This document shows positions 34,330 to 45,019 of a stretch of 64,000 nucleotides of DNA, one piece after another. Within the stretch, counting starts at the first letter, position 1. The number at the start of each line of letters is the position of its first letter. The notes beneath the pieces are model-generated. The model had not been told where the DNA came from. It did not search any database and saw nothing but the letters and a program-made list of their open reading frames with translations. Location: the NCBI GenBank assembly GCA_018257865.1, contig JAEUBA010000026.1, forward strand, positions 186,001 to 250,000. Reading direction: 5' to 3'. The position numbers and the translations under genes are program-made. Origin of the DNA: Stereocaulon alpinum (Eukaryota > Ascomycota > Lecanoromycetes > Lecanorales > Stereocaulaceae).

Positions 34330-34853
34330 GGCAGCCTTGATGACATCTTGATCAAGATCTAGACCTCGACAGTGAGCTGTGATGGCGGCGCGGATTGATG
34401 GCTCCTTGGAGATGTTTCGTTTGTGGTGATGGCTGCAGAGATCTGAAACGATCGGGCCGTTGAAGCCCCCGAGAAACCGTTCTCCAATCTCTCGGCAAGC
34501 AGGGGTTATACAAGCGCCAGCCACTCAATTTGACGCTAAATTAGGCTTGTCTTTCCGCCCTACGTCGATCCTTCCTTTGCCCTCCCATCCTTCAGCCTCC
34601 AGCGGCCTCAATCCCAATACTCATCCATCTCTCACCGTCGCCAACAGATAATCTCATCTTTATCGCGTGCGCGAATCCATCGTTGTGTGATCTGAGCTTT
34701 GCGCAACGTTTGCGCGATGGGTTTACGGTAAGCTGAACCATTGTTTTTGTCGCGGTGGTGTTGCGCCTGTTGCGTTTATCGTTCGCGTGTTTAGCTGCCT
34801 CATTATGCATTCACAAATCAAGGCAATGATGTTATGCTAACCACTCACATAGA
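34330..34853. other. divergent promoter region with possible mini-exon
   Basis: 524 bp between FOL3 and the next gene. An ATG at 34717 followed by a good donor (ACG|GTAAGC at 34728) and an acceptor at 34852 (branch GCTAAC, ACATAG) could add MGLR in frame to the next protein. Confidence 0.4.
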
Positions 34854-36389
34854 ATGTTTGTCGAGCCCGATGCAGCTGACTCCAAAGTCACCATCAAAGC
34901 AGACCCTACTGCTCCTGCTCGTTCAGCCATCAGGCGGCAACGCACCGTCAGATACAGCCCCAATGTTCGCGATCATCAATCAACGCTCTCCACCCTGCTT
35001 TCTCGTAACCAAAGCCGCTCCCAAGGCCGCATGCGATTGCTAGCAGATCGACGCTCACTGCTCGAGGATATACAACGTCGAGGCAACGCTTCGACCTCAT
35101 CGCCACCTCCCGATGAGGCACAAGACATTGAAGCTGAGGCTGACTTGGCACATACGCAGGCGAGCCAGCGTAGTAGGCTCGAGAGTGGACGTGCATTGCT
35201 TCGCGATGCGCTGTCATATGAGCGGCCGAATCGGCGGACGGGGCCGACCCCAGCTACCGCCGAGGCATGGAGACGTGCCGGAGAAAGGGTTGCAGCGGAG
35301 GAAGCTGTACAGGCCCGTGAGCGCGAAGTTCAGGAACGCCGCAATGCACCAAGGACAGAAACAAATCCGCCTCCACCTCCGGTGTACAGGAGATATCGCT
35401 TCTCACCAACTTCGGAAGAGACCGTACCACTACCGCCCAGGTATATGCCATCTCCTCCGTATACTTCGGGAGACACTTCGACCCGATCCTCTCCATATGT
35501 CCCGACACCACCGCTAGGCTCCGCATCACTCACCCCTCGATTCGCGCCGGCTCACAGGCTGGACAGTGAGGATGAGGCTCGAGCAAACCTTGAACGTGAC
35601 CAAGTTCTCGCACGGCTCGCAACCAGAATGGCTGAGTTAAGTGATGACGGAGAGCGTGAATACGTTGCGGGCCACCGAGCGGAGATAAATAGAATGAGAA
35701 GCCGTAACCCAGCTGAGCTTTCCTTGGAATATCGCGAGGCTGAAGCTGCATACCTTGAATCCGTGGAGACAAGGCTCAACTTGATGCGGCGAATGAGAGA
35801 CAGTGACCTGTCTGAGCTACCTCCTCTGCATCGAATGAGCCGCCCTTTTCAGGAGATTGTACGAGCTACACGTGGACAACCCCACAGCAACATGGATGGG
35901 CTGGGCGACCGAGAGCGAAGCTTTAGCCCTGATGACGATCAATGGGAGACTATGCTCACAACCATACAACCAGATGAACGCGTTCCAAGCACGCATTCCT
36001 CTTTCACCTCTGCGTCCGCTTCAGCATCGTCACTGTCATCCAATTCTGCTTCGTCTTCCGGTACCATTATCACCGCACCTTCAACTTCGACCGACGCCGA
36101 AATTTGCCCCGCAGATTTCGATGACTCCGAGGACGAAACAATAGACACACTTGATTCGCAACTAGCACAAGCGGAGAGCCAAGCTCGACGCATTCAAGCA
36201 CTTTCCGATAGAATCAGCCGGCAGTCGAATGTTGGCGAACACGATTTCCCAAGGCATAGACGTTGGGTGGAGCGAGAAGACGAATTGCACCAGATGGAAG
36301 CAAACATACGAAGGCTCGAGAGGCAGATCTCTGAAGAACGGCCGGCTGCCGCTGGACGGCGTAGGCACGAAAGGCGTGAGAGGTTGTGA
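34854..36389 (+). CDS. uncharacterised charged, disordered/coiled-coil protein
   Basis: 511 residues from ATG 34854; family not recognised. Rich in Arg, Glu, Ser and Pro. Segments: a basic N terminus (AIRRQRTVRYSPN), Arg/Glu-rich helices (about 55-165), a proline-rich stretch (NPPPPPVYRRYRFSP), helical repeats (about 225-320), a Ser-run (SASASASSLSSNSAS), an acidic patch (DFDDSEDETIDTLDS) and a C-terminal coiled coil (EDELHQMEANIRRLERQI). The short GLGDRERSFSPDDD block near 350 looks like a conserved linear motif, but I cannot name it. No membrane segment. A 4-codon upstream exon is possible. Convergent with the Yfh7-like gene. Confidence 0.75.
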   Translation: MFVEPDAADSKVTIKADPTAPARSAIRRQRTVRYSPNVRDHQSTLSTLLSRNQSRSQGRMRLLADRRSLLEDIQRRGNASTSSPPPDEAQDIEAEADLAHTQASQRSRLESGRALLRDALSYERPNRRTGPTPATAEAWRRAGERVAAEEAVQAREREVQERRNAPRTETNPPPPPVYRRYRFSPTSEETVPLPPRYMPSPPYTSGDTSTRSSPYVPTPPLGSASLTPRFAPAHRLDSEDEARANLERDQVLARLATRMAELSDDGEREYVAGHRAEINRMRSRNPAELSLEYREAEAAYLESVETRLNLMRRMRDSDLSELPPLHRMSRPFQEIVRATRGQPHSNMDGLGDRERSFSPDDDQWETMLTTIQPDERVPSTHSSFTSASASASSLSSNSASSSGTIITAPSTSTDAEICPADFDDSEDETIDTLDSQLAQAESQARRIQALSDRISRQSNVGEHDFPRHRRWVEREDELHQMEANIRRLERQISEERPAAAGRRRHERRERL

Positions 36390-36811
36390 GGGGAGCGCTA
36401 TACATTCACATTACAACCATTTCCGTTTCATGGAACAGTGTCCATTTTATACCAGATTTTGCTCATAGCTGTGGCGGCGCTCCATGGTTCTCTCATTCTT
36501 TACTTAATTCGACTATCGAGCAACTAAAAGACTGGGATGGGTTAGGAGCGACTTGCGCTTCGGGAGATGGCAGGTGCTCCGGAATTCACGGCACTGCAAA
36601 AATTCGTTCTATTGTGAAAATGTACCATACTCGCTCTCAAGGGAACGGTATCATAAACTCGACGCTTCAGTGGCTTAGCAATTTTGTCTCCACAAGAAGT
36701 CTTTTGCATGCTCCCTTTGTGAATGACGTTGAAGATAGTCTACGCTAGCATCCAGTATACTCTCCCGAACCCATCCCAACAGATAGCATGAAATGACAAC
36801 CTCGGAATGCC
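36390..36811. other. convergent intergenic DNA
   Basis: 422 bp between two 3' ends; no feature recognised. Confidence 0.5.
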
Positions 36812-37688
36812 TTACACCATCAATGACTCGTCAATCACCTCACCTCCTTGCGCCTCAGGTTTCCACGCATCATCCTCCTTACTAACAATAACCTCATCCA
36901 CATCCAGCCTTCCCTCAACGATCTCCTTCCCATTGACCAAATCGTTCTCGTCCGCCCTCATCTCCGCCTCTCCTTTATCGCTCGCGATCCCAGCTTTGAT
37001 ATGCCGGTCCACTAACCTCCTCTTCGCAACCTCAAAGTCCACTTCCACGAACCACAACTCATCCATCAGCCCCGCCGCCTCTTTCCACAATCCCTTGCTA
37101 AGACTGAGATAATTTCCTTCAAAGATAATCACACGCGCGGAAGGATGTATAGGTATGTTGTCCGCGACAGGATCTTTGACGGCATGGTCGAAGGAGGGTG
37201 CATAGACTGTCTTTGATTCCGGGAGTAGAGGTTCTCGAAGGGTCTTGACTAAGTCATAGAATGCTTTGTCGTCAAAGGTGAAGGCTGCGCCACGCCGACT
37301 GTGGGCAGTGGTTGGGTCAGGCATCGCTGAGAGTTGGGCACGAGATAGGTGGTAGCCATCCATGGGGATGAAGGCAGCGATTGGGGTAGATGCGCAGCCA
37401 GGGGATTCTTCGTTGTGGAGGGCGTTAAGGCGTTTGGCTACAAGGCTCGCTAAGGTTGTTTTGCCTGCGTAGTGAGTAATGAGGATCCGCTGAAGAAGTG
37501 TCGTGAGTTGAGGCGTCGGTACCTGAGCCTGGTATGCCAGATACGGCTATTAGAAGTCGTTGCGAACTAGGTCTGGTTTTGTACTTTGCTTGAAAGAGTT
37601 GTTGAGCATGCCTAGAGTATTGGGTGCGGAATGGGACCAAACGCTTACCCCAAGCCTTCTGGACTAGTTTAGCCACTTCCTCCTCCAT
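36812..37688 (-). CDS. YFH7: Yfh7-like P-loop kinase (uridine-kinase/PRK fold)
   Basis: ATP-dependent kinase of the phosphoribulokinase/uridine-kinase superfamily; the substrate of Yfh7 itself is uncertain. Exons 37688-37523 and 37464-36812 give 272 residues. The Walker A motif GIPGSGKTT (about residue 52) is formed across the 58-nt intron, which splits a glycine codon. PMDGYHLSR, AHSRRGAAFTFD, SFDHAVKDPVAD, VIIFEGNYL (Walker B-like) and RHIKAG follow, as in yeast Yfh7. It lacks the yeast insert between the P-loop and the DG-Y/F-HL motif and is therefore shorter. Confidence 0.85.
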
Positions 37689-38028
37689 CTCGCTAGAATG
37701 TTGATGCCCAATTCAATGAGGTTCAGAAGGATATCAAGCACAAAAAGTTGCAAGTCTACAGTAAATCCAACGGTGCTCCAGCCGTTCCTGCCCCACGTCC
37801 CTAGGCCCCGCATTTGAGTTCATCCGGAAATAGCAAATCATCTCGAGCGTGAGCCCGATGAAGCTGCATGCTCCTCGTAAAGTGAATGGCGGGTATGACA
37901 GTCAACAGCAATGTATTGAAAGGAGATGACGTGGTAAGTGTACCTCATTAGCCACTCGTGCACTGCGCCATTGCTGCAGACACTGTAAGCCACCAGCGCT
38001 GTAATGCATTTGACCCGGAAACACCGCG
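37689..38028. other. intergenic DNA
   Basis: 340 bp upstream of the Yfh7-like gene; nothing recognised. Confidence 0.45.
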
Positions 38029-40015
38029 CTAAAGACCTGCAACTGGCGACAGACTTGCAAATCGTCTCAAAGAAATATAGTACTCATAAAGAGACAGCTT
38101 GAGCTCGACTCTCATGAATGATGACCAAGCGGCTATCAGTCGAAACAGATTGTGTGGCCATAGTTTGCTGCCTTTTTGGGCTATGATTTCCATCTCTTCA
38201 TCGAAAACGGTTTTGCTGCAATAGCGCGCTAGAATCATGAAATTTCGAACTGGGCCATCTCGTGTGTGAAGATTCTCGTCTAGGCTGCGGGCTGGGTGAT
38301 ATCAGCTTCAAAAGCTGATAAGACGGTCATGCAAACTTACTCAGATCGTTCGTTTTCAGAATCAAGAGTATTATGGGTGGGACTTTGCCCAACATCTGAA
38401 CCAGCTGCTTCTGATTAGCAAGATCCGAAGGACGAGAAGGGCTTCCCACCTGTTGTAGCATGCCTTCGCCCAAAGCCCCAGAAATCTCGTCTTTCTCTTC
38501 GTCTGATCGTGTAGATACCACCGATCGAGTGACAGCTCCATAGTCTCTTCCCGTAATGGCACTTGCAAAAAGAGGAAACTGGTCATCTGTGATCCTGGCA
38601 ACATTGTAGGCATACTTCCGCATGTTCTGCTCGTCAGTGTCTATAACTGCAAGCCACAACTTCGCATAATCTCGGCGTAGCTGCTTTGGTATATCTCTGT
38701 AAAGGCCGTGGTCGTAGAGGATAACGTCGAAGTTTGGCTCTCGCCTGGCATTGTTTTTTCGAATTGCGATGTTCCCACCATGTGGATCACAGTGAAGTGG
38801 AGTGTCCCCAAATATCATCTCATTGAATATACGTGCCAGTGCCGCAGACACTTCGTCGCGATCAATCCCATTGGTATCAAGATAGTCTAGATCATCAGTT
38901 CTATGGCCCGGCACATTCTCCATCACCAGTATGCGCTTCCTGCCCCAAAGCACGTCTGGAACGACTAACGGCGAGCCTGGCAGATTCAAGAAATGCTTCC
39001 GTGTACGTAGCGCATTATCTCCTTCCAGAGCAAAGTCTAACTCTTGAGGTAAAGAAGCTTCCATCTCGCTCGAGAGCCATTCAAGGTCGTATTCTGGAAA
39101 GAACCTTTTCAGTGTCGAAAACGTGAACCTCGTCAAAGTCAGATCCAGTGGAACCCATTCTTCCAATGCTGGGTGTTGTACTTTCACGGCGACTTTCTTT
39201 CCAGTATCCTTCATCGTCGCTAAGTGGACTTGGGCGAGGGAAGCTGCTCCTATGGGTATTCTCTGAAAGTCATCGAAATGGTCTTCAAGGGGTATGCCTG
39301 TGTCTCTTAGAACCATGTCTGCTATCGACTCGTAAGAGGACACCGGACAGTGATCCTGCAATGGTATGAAAGTTGTAGTCCATTCTTCGGGCAACAGATA
39401 GTTCATGCTGCTCAAGTGCTGTCCCAACTTGATGAATATTGAACCATTTGCTTCCATGGCCTTGAGCGTACGCTCTGCGCATCTTTTGTGGCATGCTTTG
39501 AGAATCGCCTTCCACTCATCGCCTTCGTCGGCGTTGTCCTTTAAGATGATCTGGTAGCTATGCAAACAAGAATTAGCAGGCCAAGGAAGATCCATTCACG
39601 TGTTAACAAAAACCCACTCTCGAACACTTCGACCTAGTGCGTAAAGTACCCGCATAGATCTAGTGACTGCTGCATAACTATGCCGTGCAGTGTCTGAGGA
39701 AGCCAGAAAGGAGCCAGCAGCTAGCAGCGCTGCAAGCACTATAGCGAGATTCCGGCGATTCGCATTGGTGTTGCTCGATGTTGGACTGTGCGCTGAGGGA
39801 GATCTCGCCAGAGATGCTTCCGAGCTGGTGACTTTCTCTTTTGTGTCCTTGTATCCGTAACTCTTTGACTCGAAAGGCTTTGCTGTTGGTGCAGTCGTAG
39901 GCCTGGTTGCGTAAGTGGCACATTGAAAAGGATGCCTTCGTCGTCCACGTAGGCAATTTCTACATATCCAGGAGCCAGTTTTAGGGATATCGGCCACTGA
40001 AGTGAGGGCCTTCAT
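38029..40015 (-). CDS. MCP2: mitochondrial ABC1/ADCK atypical kinase (Mcp2-like)
   Basis: UbiB-family protein of the inner mitochondrial membrane; yeast Mcp2 affects mitochondrial lipid homeostasis. Exons 40015-39618, 39557-38450, 38404-38341 and 38291-38029 give 610 residues. N-terminal presequence-like region (WICRNCLRGRRRH), a membrane segment (LAIVLAALLAAGSFLAS, about 90-107), then the ABC1 signatures: KLGQ in FIKLGQHLSSM, PIGAASLAQVHLA, VAVKVQHP, HCDPHGGNIAIR and LYDHGLYRDI. The 45-nt segment 38449-38405 is treated as an intron because its removal gives GEGMLQQLVQMLGKVP, matching yeast spacing; it is in frame and stop-free, so read-through would add 15 residues. Upstream in-frame ATGs at 40054 and 40198 are alternatives. 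Divergent from the next gene, 194 bp apart. Confidence 0.88.
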
Positions 40016-40209
40016 CTTCTCGCTGTCAACACAACATGTCTCGGTTGAGCGCATGAAGATGAACGTCTGAGGACAGTCTAAAAAATTTATAAAACTAGCA
40101 GTCTTTGCGGAAAGACGCCGCTCCTCTCGCGCGCGCGCTCCCTCATTTCTCTTACAACCACGCCGCACAAAGTATGCAGATATAAGTCTCATGCCCATCC
40201 TTCGTCCTC

Positions 40210-40596
40210 ATGGCGCCAAAACCATTAAGCGGCAAACGGCTCTCCGATATCAAGATCTTCAGAGGCTACAATATCACTGCCAGGGCAGTTGTAGCCCCGA
40301 TCGCTGCACTTACAATGGCAGGATTGCTATTCGTCTACGCTCGATCATCTATCCATGCCGCCAAAAGAAACGTCGAGCGTCACCGTGCCGCTGATGGAGG
40401 CCAGATCAGCTGGTATAATGAGAGCCAGAGACGTCATGGAGCTCTTGAGAATCCCGAAGAGCAGGATACGATCAAGCAATTATTGACAGGTGCGAAGGAC
40501 AAGACCGGCGAGGTCGCTGTGAAAGGTGCTCGCAGGTCAGAGGCGGACGATCTGCTGAGAGCGAGAAAGCGCAAGCGTGCGGAGAGCGAGAGATGA
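40210..40596 (+). CDS. small single-pass membrane protein, function unknown
   Basis: 128 residues, single exon. A basic N terminus (MAPKPLSGKRLSDIK) precedes one hydrophobic segment (AVVAPIAALTMAGLLFVYA, about residues 26-44), then a charged, basic tail (RARKRKRAESER). Topology and the shared short promoter region with MCP2 suggest a mitochondrial or ER membrane protein, but no family is recognised. Confidence 0.7.
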   Translation: MAPKPLSGKRLSDIKIFRGYNITARAVVAPIAALTMAGLLFVYARSSIHAAKRNVERHRAADGGQISWYNESQRRHGALENPEEQDTIKQLLTGAKDKTGEVAVKGARRSEADDLLRARKRKRAESER

Positions 40597-41222
40597 CGTT
40601 GTGGCTCCCTCTTTTGGGGAAACAATTCAACGTACTTCGGCACGTACTCCCTGAGATCGCGTCGCGGAGATATAGGCAGGCCTTGCCGGTCGTTCAAGCC
40701 CTTCTCGAAGTGACCATTGCCAATTAGGCGCTGCATACACTGGGGGCTTCCGGCAGGAACCACGGAACAATGGAGAGAAGCCGTTGAGAGAAGAAATGAA
40801 AGGCTGGAGGGGCGAAGACAGAATTATAGACGGGATTCATCCTCTCGATCATTAGGGACTTGTGACTATTCTTGATGAGCATAGCCTTCCACAAGCACAA
40901 CTATGTACACATCCCACCAGGCACGTTGTGCTAGAGCTGTTCTAGTCCTAGGCAAACGAAGTTGTCGCTAAAATGTAAAGAACCCGGCCAAAACTCGAAC
41001 GCCTCAAGCCTAGTAGGGTCCTCGCTGTGGTCTGAAAACCCATGAGACCCGGAGCATCCTTTGCAAACACTTTGTACACCTCCACCTTGAAACAAGTACA
41101 GTGAACGTTCTAATGACCTCAATTGCGACTTTGAGTTTATAAAGGGTCTGCGAAGAACGAGGGTTGAGGCTGATGTAATAATCAAAGATGCTCTTTTCGT
41201 ACGCCATACAACAGACCCATTT
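40597..41222. other. convergent intergenic DNA
   Basis: 626 bp between two 3' ends; no feature recognised. The minus-strand open frame 40931-41305 overlaps the carrier's 3' end and is not called. Confidence 0.5.
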
Positions 41223-42448
41223 TCACGAAACAGCTTCTCCCAGTACACCCTCGCCTGAGTTACCCTCACGTTGAAGGTCAAACAAGGTCTTCTTGAGGTA
41301 CTCAAAAGTAAGAATTGTCGTCATAGCGGAGGGTACAGCACGTATTAGATTCGTTCCAAGGCCAGCGTAGAAGCCCCGCCAGCCTTCTTCCACTAGGATA
41401 GTCTTGCAAGTCTCGACTGTGCCCCGATAGCGCAGTCCATCCACAGCAGGCGCGATGAACCCCGGAGGTCGTCCATGGTCTCCTGGCCTCTTTAATCCTT
41501 CCCTCAGCGGCATCCCAGGCGATACCACGGACCTTTGCTGAGTTTGCAGACGTGTCCTGACAACCTCATGAGGATAAGTGGCCGTGCTAGCACATACTTT
41601 GCTCAAGAAGACCGCTAAGGCTAAGCCGTAGAAATGGTGGCTACGATCCTCATCACTTTCCTTCTGTCCTTTTCCGATGCCAGTGAATTTCTCCTTGAAG
41701 ATCTCATATAGAGGAAACTGAATTGCAACATGAGTCAACCCCAGCAATGCTGGCGTAAGGCCGGAATAGAAAGATAAAAGGCCTTCATGGCGATACATCA
41801 CTCTTGCCGCATCCCAAGTGTTCTTGTAGTGCCAAGGAGGCCTTCCTTGATTGGTGGATGTCGCTGGATTTGACTGAGACATGAGCCTTGTCTTTATTAC
41901 CCAGATTGGATTGGTCGCCATTGTCGAGCATGCGCCTCCACACAGAGAAGCGTAGACATTCGCGAGAAACCAGTTGTCTAGATTTTACCGATCAGCGAGG
42001 CTGCCTTCACTTCAGCTTACCAAGCTTGCTCACCCGTCTTAGTCCTGAAGAAGGCTTGCGTTTTGTTGTACACAGTCAGGTAGACGGCCCAAGTCGGAAC
42101 ATAACCTAGGAGCATTGGCCCAAGCCCTCTATACATGCCGCGAAGTCCTTCCTCTTTCCATATTGTGGCAGCCGTCCCCGTAACGCCCCGGTAGGCAGCA
42201 GTGGTAATCTTGGACCCAGTTTTCGACACCCTGAAACCCCCCTGGGCTTGTAGCTTCGTCTTGATAACATCCAGTGGGCAGCTCACCAGTCCGGAAACAG
42301 CACCAGCGAGACCCCCGGATACAGGAACCACATAGCCCTCGGGAATATTCCTAATCCATCGACGGAGTTGGGTATTCGGGGGGGTTGAGGTTCCCTTTTC
42401 GGTGTCTTGAGTAGCAATTGAGCGTGGGGAGTTGCGGTCAAAGGACAT
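41223..42448 (-). CDS. mitochondrial carrier, NAD+ transporter type (Yia6/Ndt1-like)
   Basis: Inner-membrane solute carrier of the NAD+/pyrimidine-nucleotide/folate branch. Exons 42448-42034 and 41977-41223 (56-nt intron) give 389 residues. Three carrier repeats are marked by CPLDVIKTKLQ (about residue 57), NPIWVIKTRLM (about 160) and YPHEVVRTRLQ (about 275), with the W of the second repeat (PIW) typical of this branch. YRGLGPMLLGYVPTWAVYLTVY, FYSGLTPALLGLTH and FYAGLGTNLIRAVPS close the repeats. Substrate NAD+ is inferred from resemblance to Yia6; pyrimidine nucleotides are the main alternative. Divergent from QCR7. Confidence 0.88.
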
Positions 42449-42885
42449 CGCTGGAAAGATAGAGCTGCAGGGATGGTATTAAGGCATCTGGAAATATAAA
42501 TGGTATTCGCTGGCTGGAAAGCGTCTTGAAGACCCTGATCTTGGTCCCCCCGTGCGCTGGAGCAACCCCGCAGCACTTTTGGAGAGAGTAGAGGCTAGCG
42601 ATTAGGGAGTTTCATCTTGGGTAAAGGCATTGAGATGGCTTTTGAGTCGTCTGAGTTTGTGTAGAGGGGTTCGAAGCCTGCTCGAGCAGACCAAGTTTAG
42701 GAAGGGAGACGTTGCATGTGCTTGGGTGCCCTTTTTGGAGCTGGTAGGAAGTCGAAGAATAAGCGGTCTCGCGGCAAGGCTAACGAGTTTCCTCCGACGG
42801 CCGAAAGCCGACATCCAGCTTTCCCATCATCATTCCTGGGCGCCATTGATCACGTCCGACTCAGCAAGCTGCAACGTTCGCAATC
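42449..42885. promoter_or_regulatory. shared divergent promoter region of two mitochondrial genes
   Basis: 437 bp between the NAD+-type carrier (minus) and QCR7 (plus). It must contain both promoters. No CCAAT box or other known respiratory element was recognised by eye. Confidence 0.45.
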
Positions 42886-43507
42886 ATGTCAGCACCATCC
42901 CTTGCCACCTACATAACCAAGCGCCCATGGCTCAAGCGCTGGATGATGCCACTGGCAAATTGGTACGCAGATGCTGCCGGATATAGGAAGCTTGGCTTAA
43001 GGTAATCCACCTCTGTCCTTACAAGCGCACTACAACCGGCAAATTGTGTCTTTCAGGTCTTGTGCCCATAAGCAGTACAGGGATGGGAGGTAGCTAAGCA
43101 TTGTGGCATACCAGGGCCGATGACTTGATCCCCGAGGAGTCAGATACTGTCCTGCTCGCCCTAAAGCGATTGCCGCCGAAGGAGGCTTACGACCGGGTTT
43201 TCCGACTTCGAAGGGCTTTCCAGGTATGCGATGGTCATGTCCCGAAAGCTTCAGGACTATGAATGCAAGTTGCTGATTGCCCTCAGTGCTCACTTGCCCA
43301 CCAGTTGCTTCCCAAGGACCAGCAGACTAAGCCTGAAGATGTGAGTAGCGGTCAGAGACTGCGTTTAGGAATACACTGCTCAATATCGTATAGGATTACG
43401 CTTACCTTTCACCCATTATCGAGGAAATTGAGGCAGAGTCCAGGGAGCGGGATGACTTAGAGGCCATGATTGTTAGCAAGAGGAAAAAGGCAGCAGACGC
43501 TCACTGA
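42886..43507 (+). CDS. QCR7: ubiquinol-cytochrome c reductase subunit 7
   Basis: 14-kDa matrix-facing subunit of complex III. Exons 42886-43001, 43115-43223, 43287-43340 and 43394-43507 give 130 residues, the normal length. Features: ANWYADAAGYRKLGLRADDLIPEE joined across intron 1, ALKRLPPKEAYDRVFRLRRA, SLAHQLLPKDQQTKPEDD and YLSPIIEEIEAE. A Lys-rich tail (KRKKAADAH) follows. Introns of 113, 63 and 53 nt; the third exon has 54 nt. Confidence 0.95.
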
Positions 43508-43759
43508 ACACTAGGATCGTTTCCTTGACCCAAGTCGCTGGACGTACTGCAGTCTTCCTTGTCTTCCAATTAGACTGTAGTCTACTGTACATATAGCAGA
43601 TCCCTCAAAGTCACTGGGCCCAGATGATGCTTGTTGCGCAAGGACCTCGGCTGGAAATGGCACACTTCCAATATTCTCAGGCACCATATGCTTTTTGATG
43701 CTCGCAAACCATGGAAAATCTATTCGTAGCTCTTCTCTGTTTATGATCTCGGCTATTTT

Positions 43760-45019
43760 CTACATATGTTCGACGACATTGGTATTGACATCCTCAATTC
43801 TCCACATGTACCACATAAATATACTTCTACTTGCGCTTTAGCACTTTTGGCCAGTCAATTGGGTGTTGTGAATGCTAACCGGTAAGGTGCAAATTTTTCA
43901 GAATGCTTCAGCATATCTTGCTCAGACATGTACTTCCATTTCCCTCGGCCTTTGGCCTTCAACTTTTTCACGTCTTTTCCCATAAAAGCTGCCATGCCCC
44001 TCCTGTATCAGTCAGCTCGGTGTCCCCGTTTAGCACCTAGATGGGAAGCAAACGCACTGAACCCCCAGATCACCCGTCGAGAGGATGTCCGTCCTCTTTA
44101 GCCCAAAACAGGCAAACATCTCAACAGACCACCTGCCCAAGCCCCTCACTGCAGTCAACTTCTCTAGCACCTCTTCATCACTCGCACTGATAAGCATAGT
44201 AGCACTCAAATCCCCACTCGCAAATTTCTCAGCAAGCCCTTTGATATACTCCGCCTTCCGCTCAGAGAGCCCGGCTTGACGTAGGAATGGAACGGTGCAT
44301 GAGGCAACCTGCCAAGGCGTAGGGAACGCTTGGTCTTGTGATGAATGCACCTGTTCTGACGGATGGAATAATGCTATGAATTTGCTCTTAATCGAGGAGG
44401 CTGCTGCTCCTGATACCTGCTGGGCCATAATGCCACTACAGAGGCTTTTGAAGGGATCGCATTCCTCCGCGAGTCCTTCGGGACTGAAAACTCGACAATA
44501 GTGCTTCTCGATTAGAGGCTGTAGCTTTGGTTCTTGTTGGATAAGATGGGCACAAGCCTGTTTCAAGATGTGACCCGTTGTTGTCGTTGCTGGTGGGATG
44601 CCAGTCTTCGACGGAGATGCATTGACACTGTCCTTGGAAAAGGCTAGGAGACGAGAGCCTCTAGGAGTTATCAGAGGTGCATTTGTCCTATGAGGCTCAG
44701 CGGGTCGATCAAAAGACGCTGTAACATTTGTGGTATCAGTGAACGCGTTTATATGATCCTTGGATGGGGTGATGCTATTTTCAATTAGTGTGCTGGACGA
44801 CGCTTGAAATTCTGCTAAGGGATCGACTCGAGCTCTCTTCAGCGGTGGAGTCGTCGCTTCATCGAGAGAGCTGGTATCTGTCCTTCGTGCCTTTACTCGA
44901 GCATTCTGAGATGGCTGCTTTCTAGGTTGGCTGTTGGTAGGCTGGACTTGAGTTGGGCAAGTGGCGGTGATCTTAGTCACAGTGCCAGTACTGCTTCTTA
45001 GCGTACGCTTGGAAGACAT
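43760..45019 (-). CDS. MAG1: DNA-3-methyladenine glycosylase (HhH-GPD, Mag1/AlkA type)
   Basis: Base-excision repair enzyme removing alkylated purines. Exons 45019-44058, 44002-43880 and 43826-43760 give 383 residues. The N-terminal ~150 residues are disordered and basic, probably with nuclear targeting. The HhH-GPD domain follows: FKSLCSGIMAQQVSGAAASSI, LSERKAEYIKGLAEKF, the hairpin VRGLGRWSVEMF and the catalytic aspartate in STGDLGVQRG, which forms across intron 1 (55 nt). GKWKYMSEQDM and FAPYRSIFMWYMWR complete the domain. Start at ATG 45019 (MSSKRTLRSS); the frame is open further upstream but of poor coding character. Confidence 0.92.

Noticed and set aside
38405..38443. 39-nt intron in MCP2 (acceptor AATCAG)
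   Set aside because: The next acceptor (AAGCAG, 45-nt intron) gives the better family spacing and a more usual intron length.
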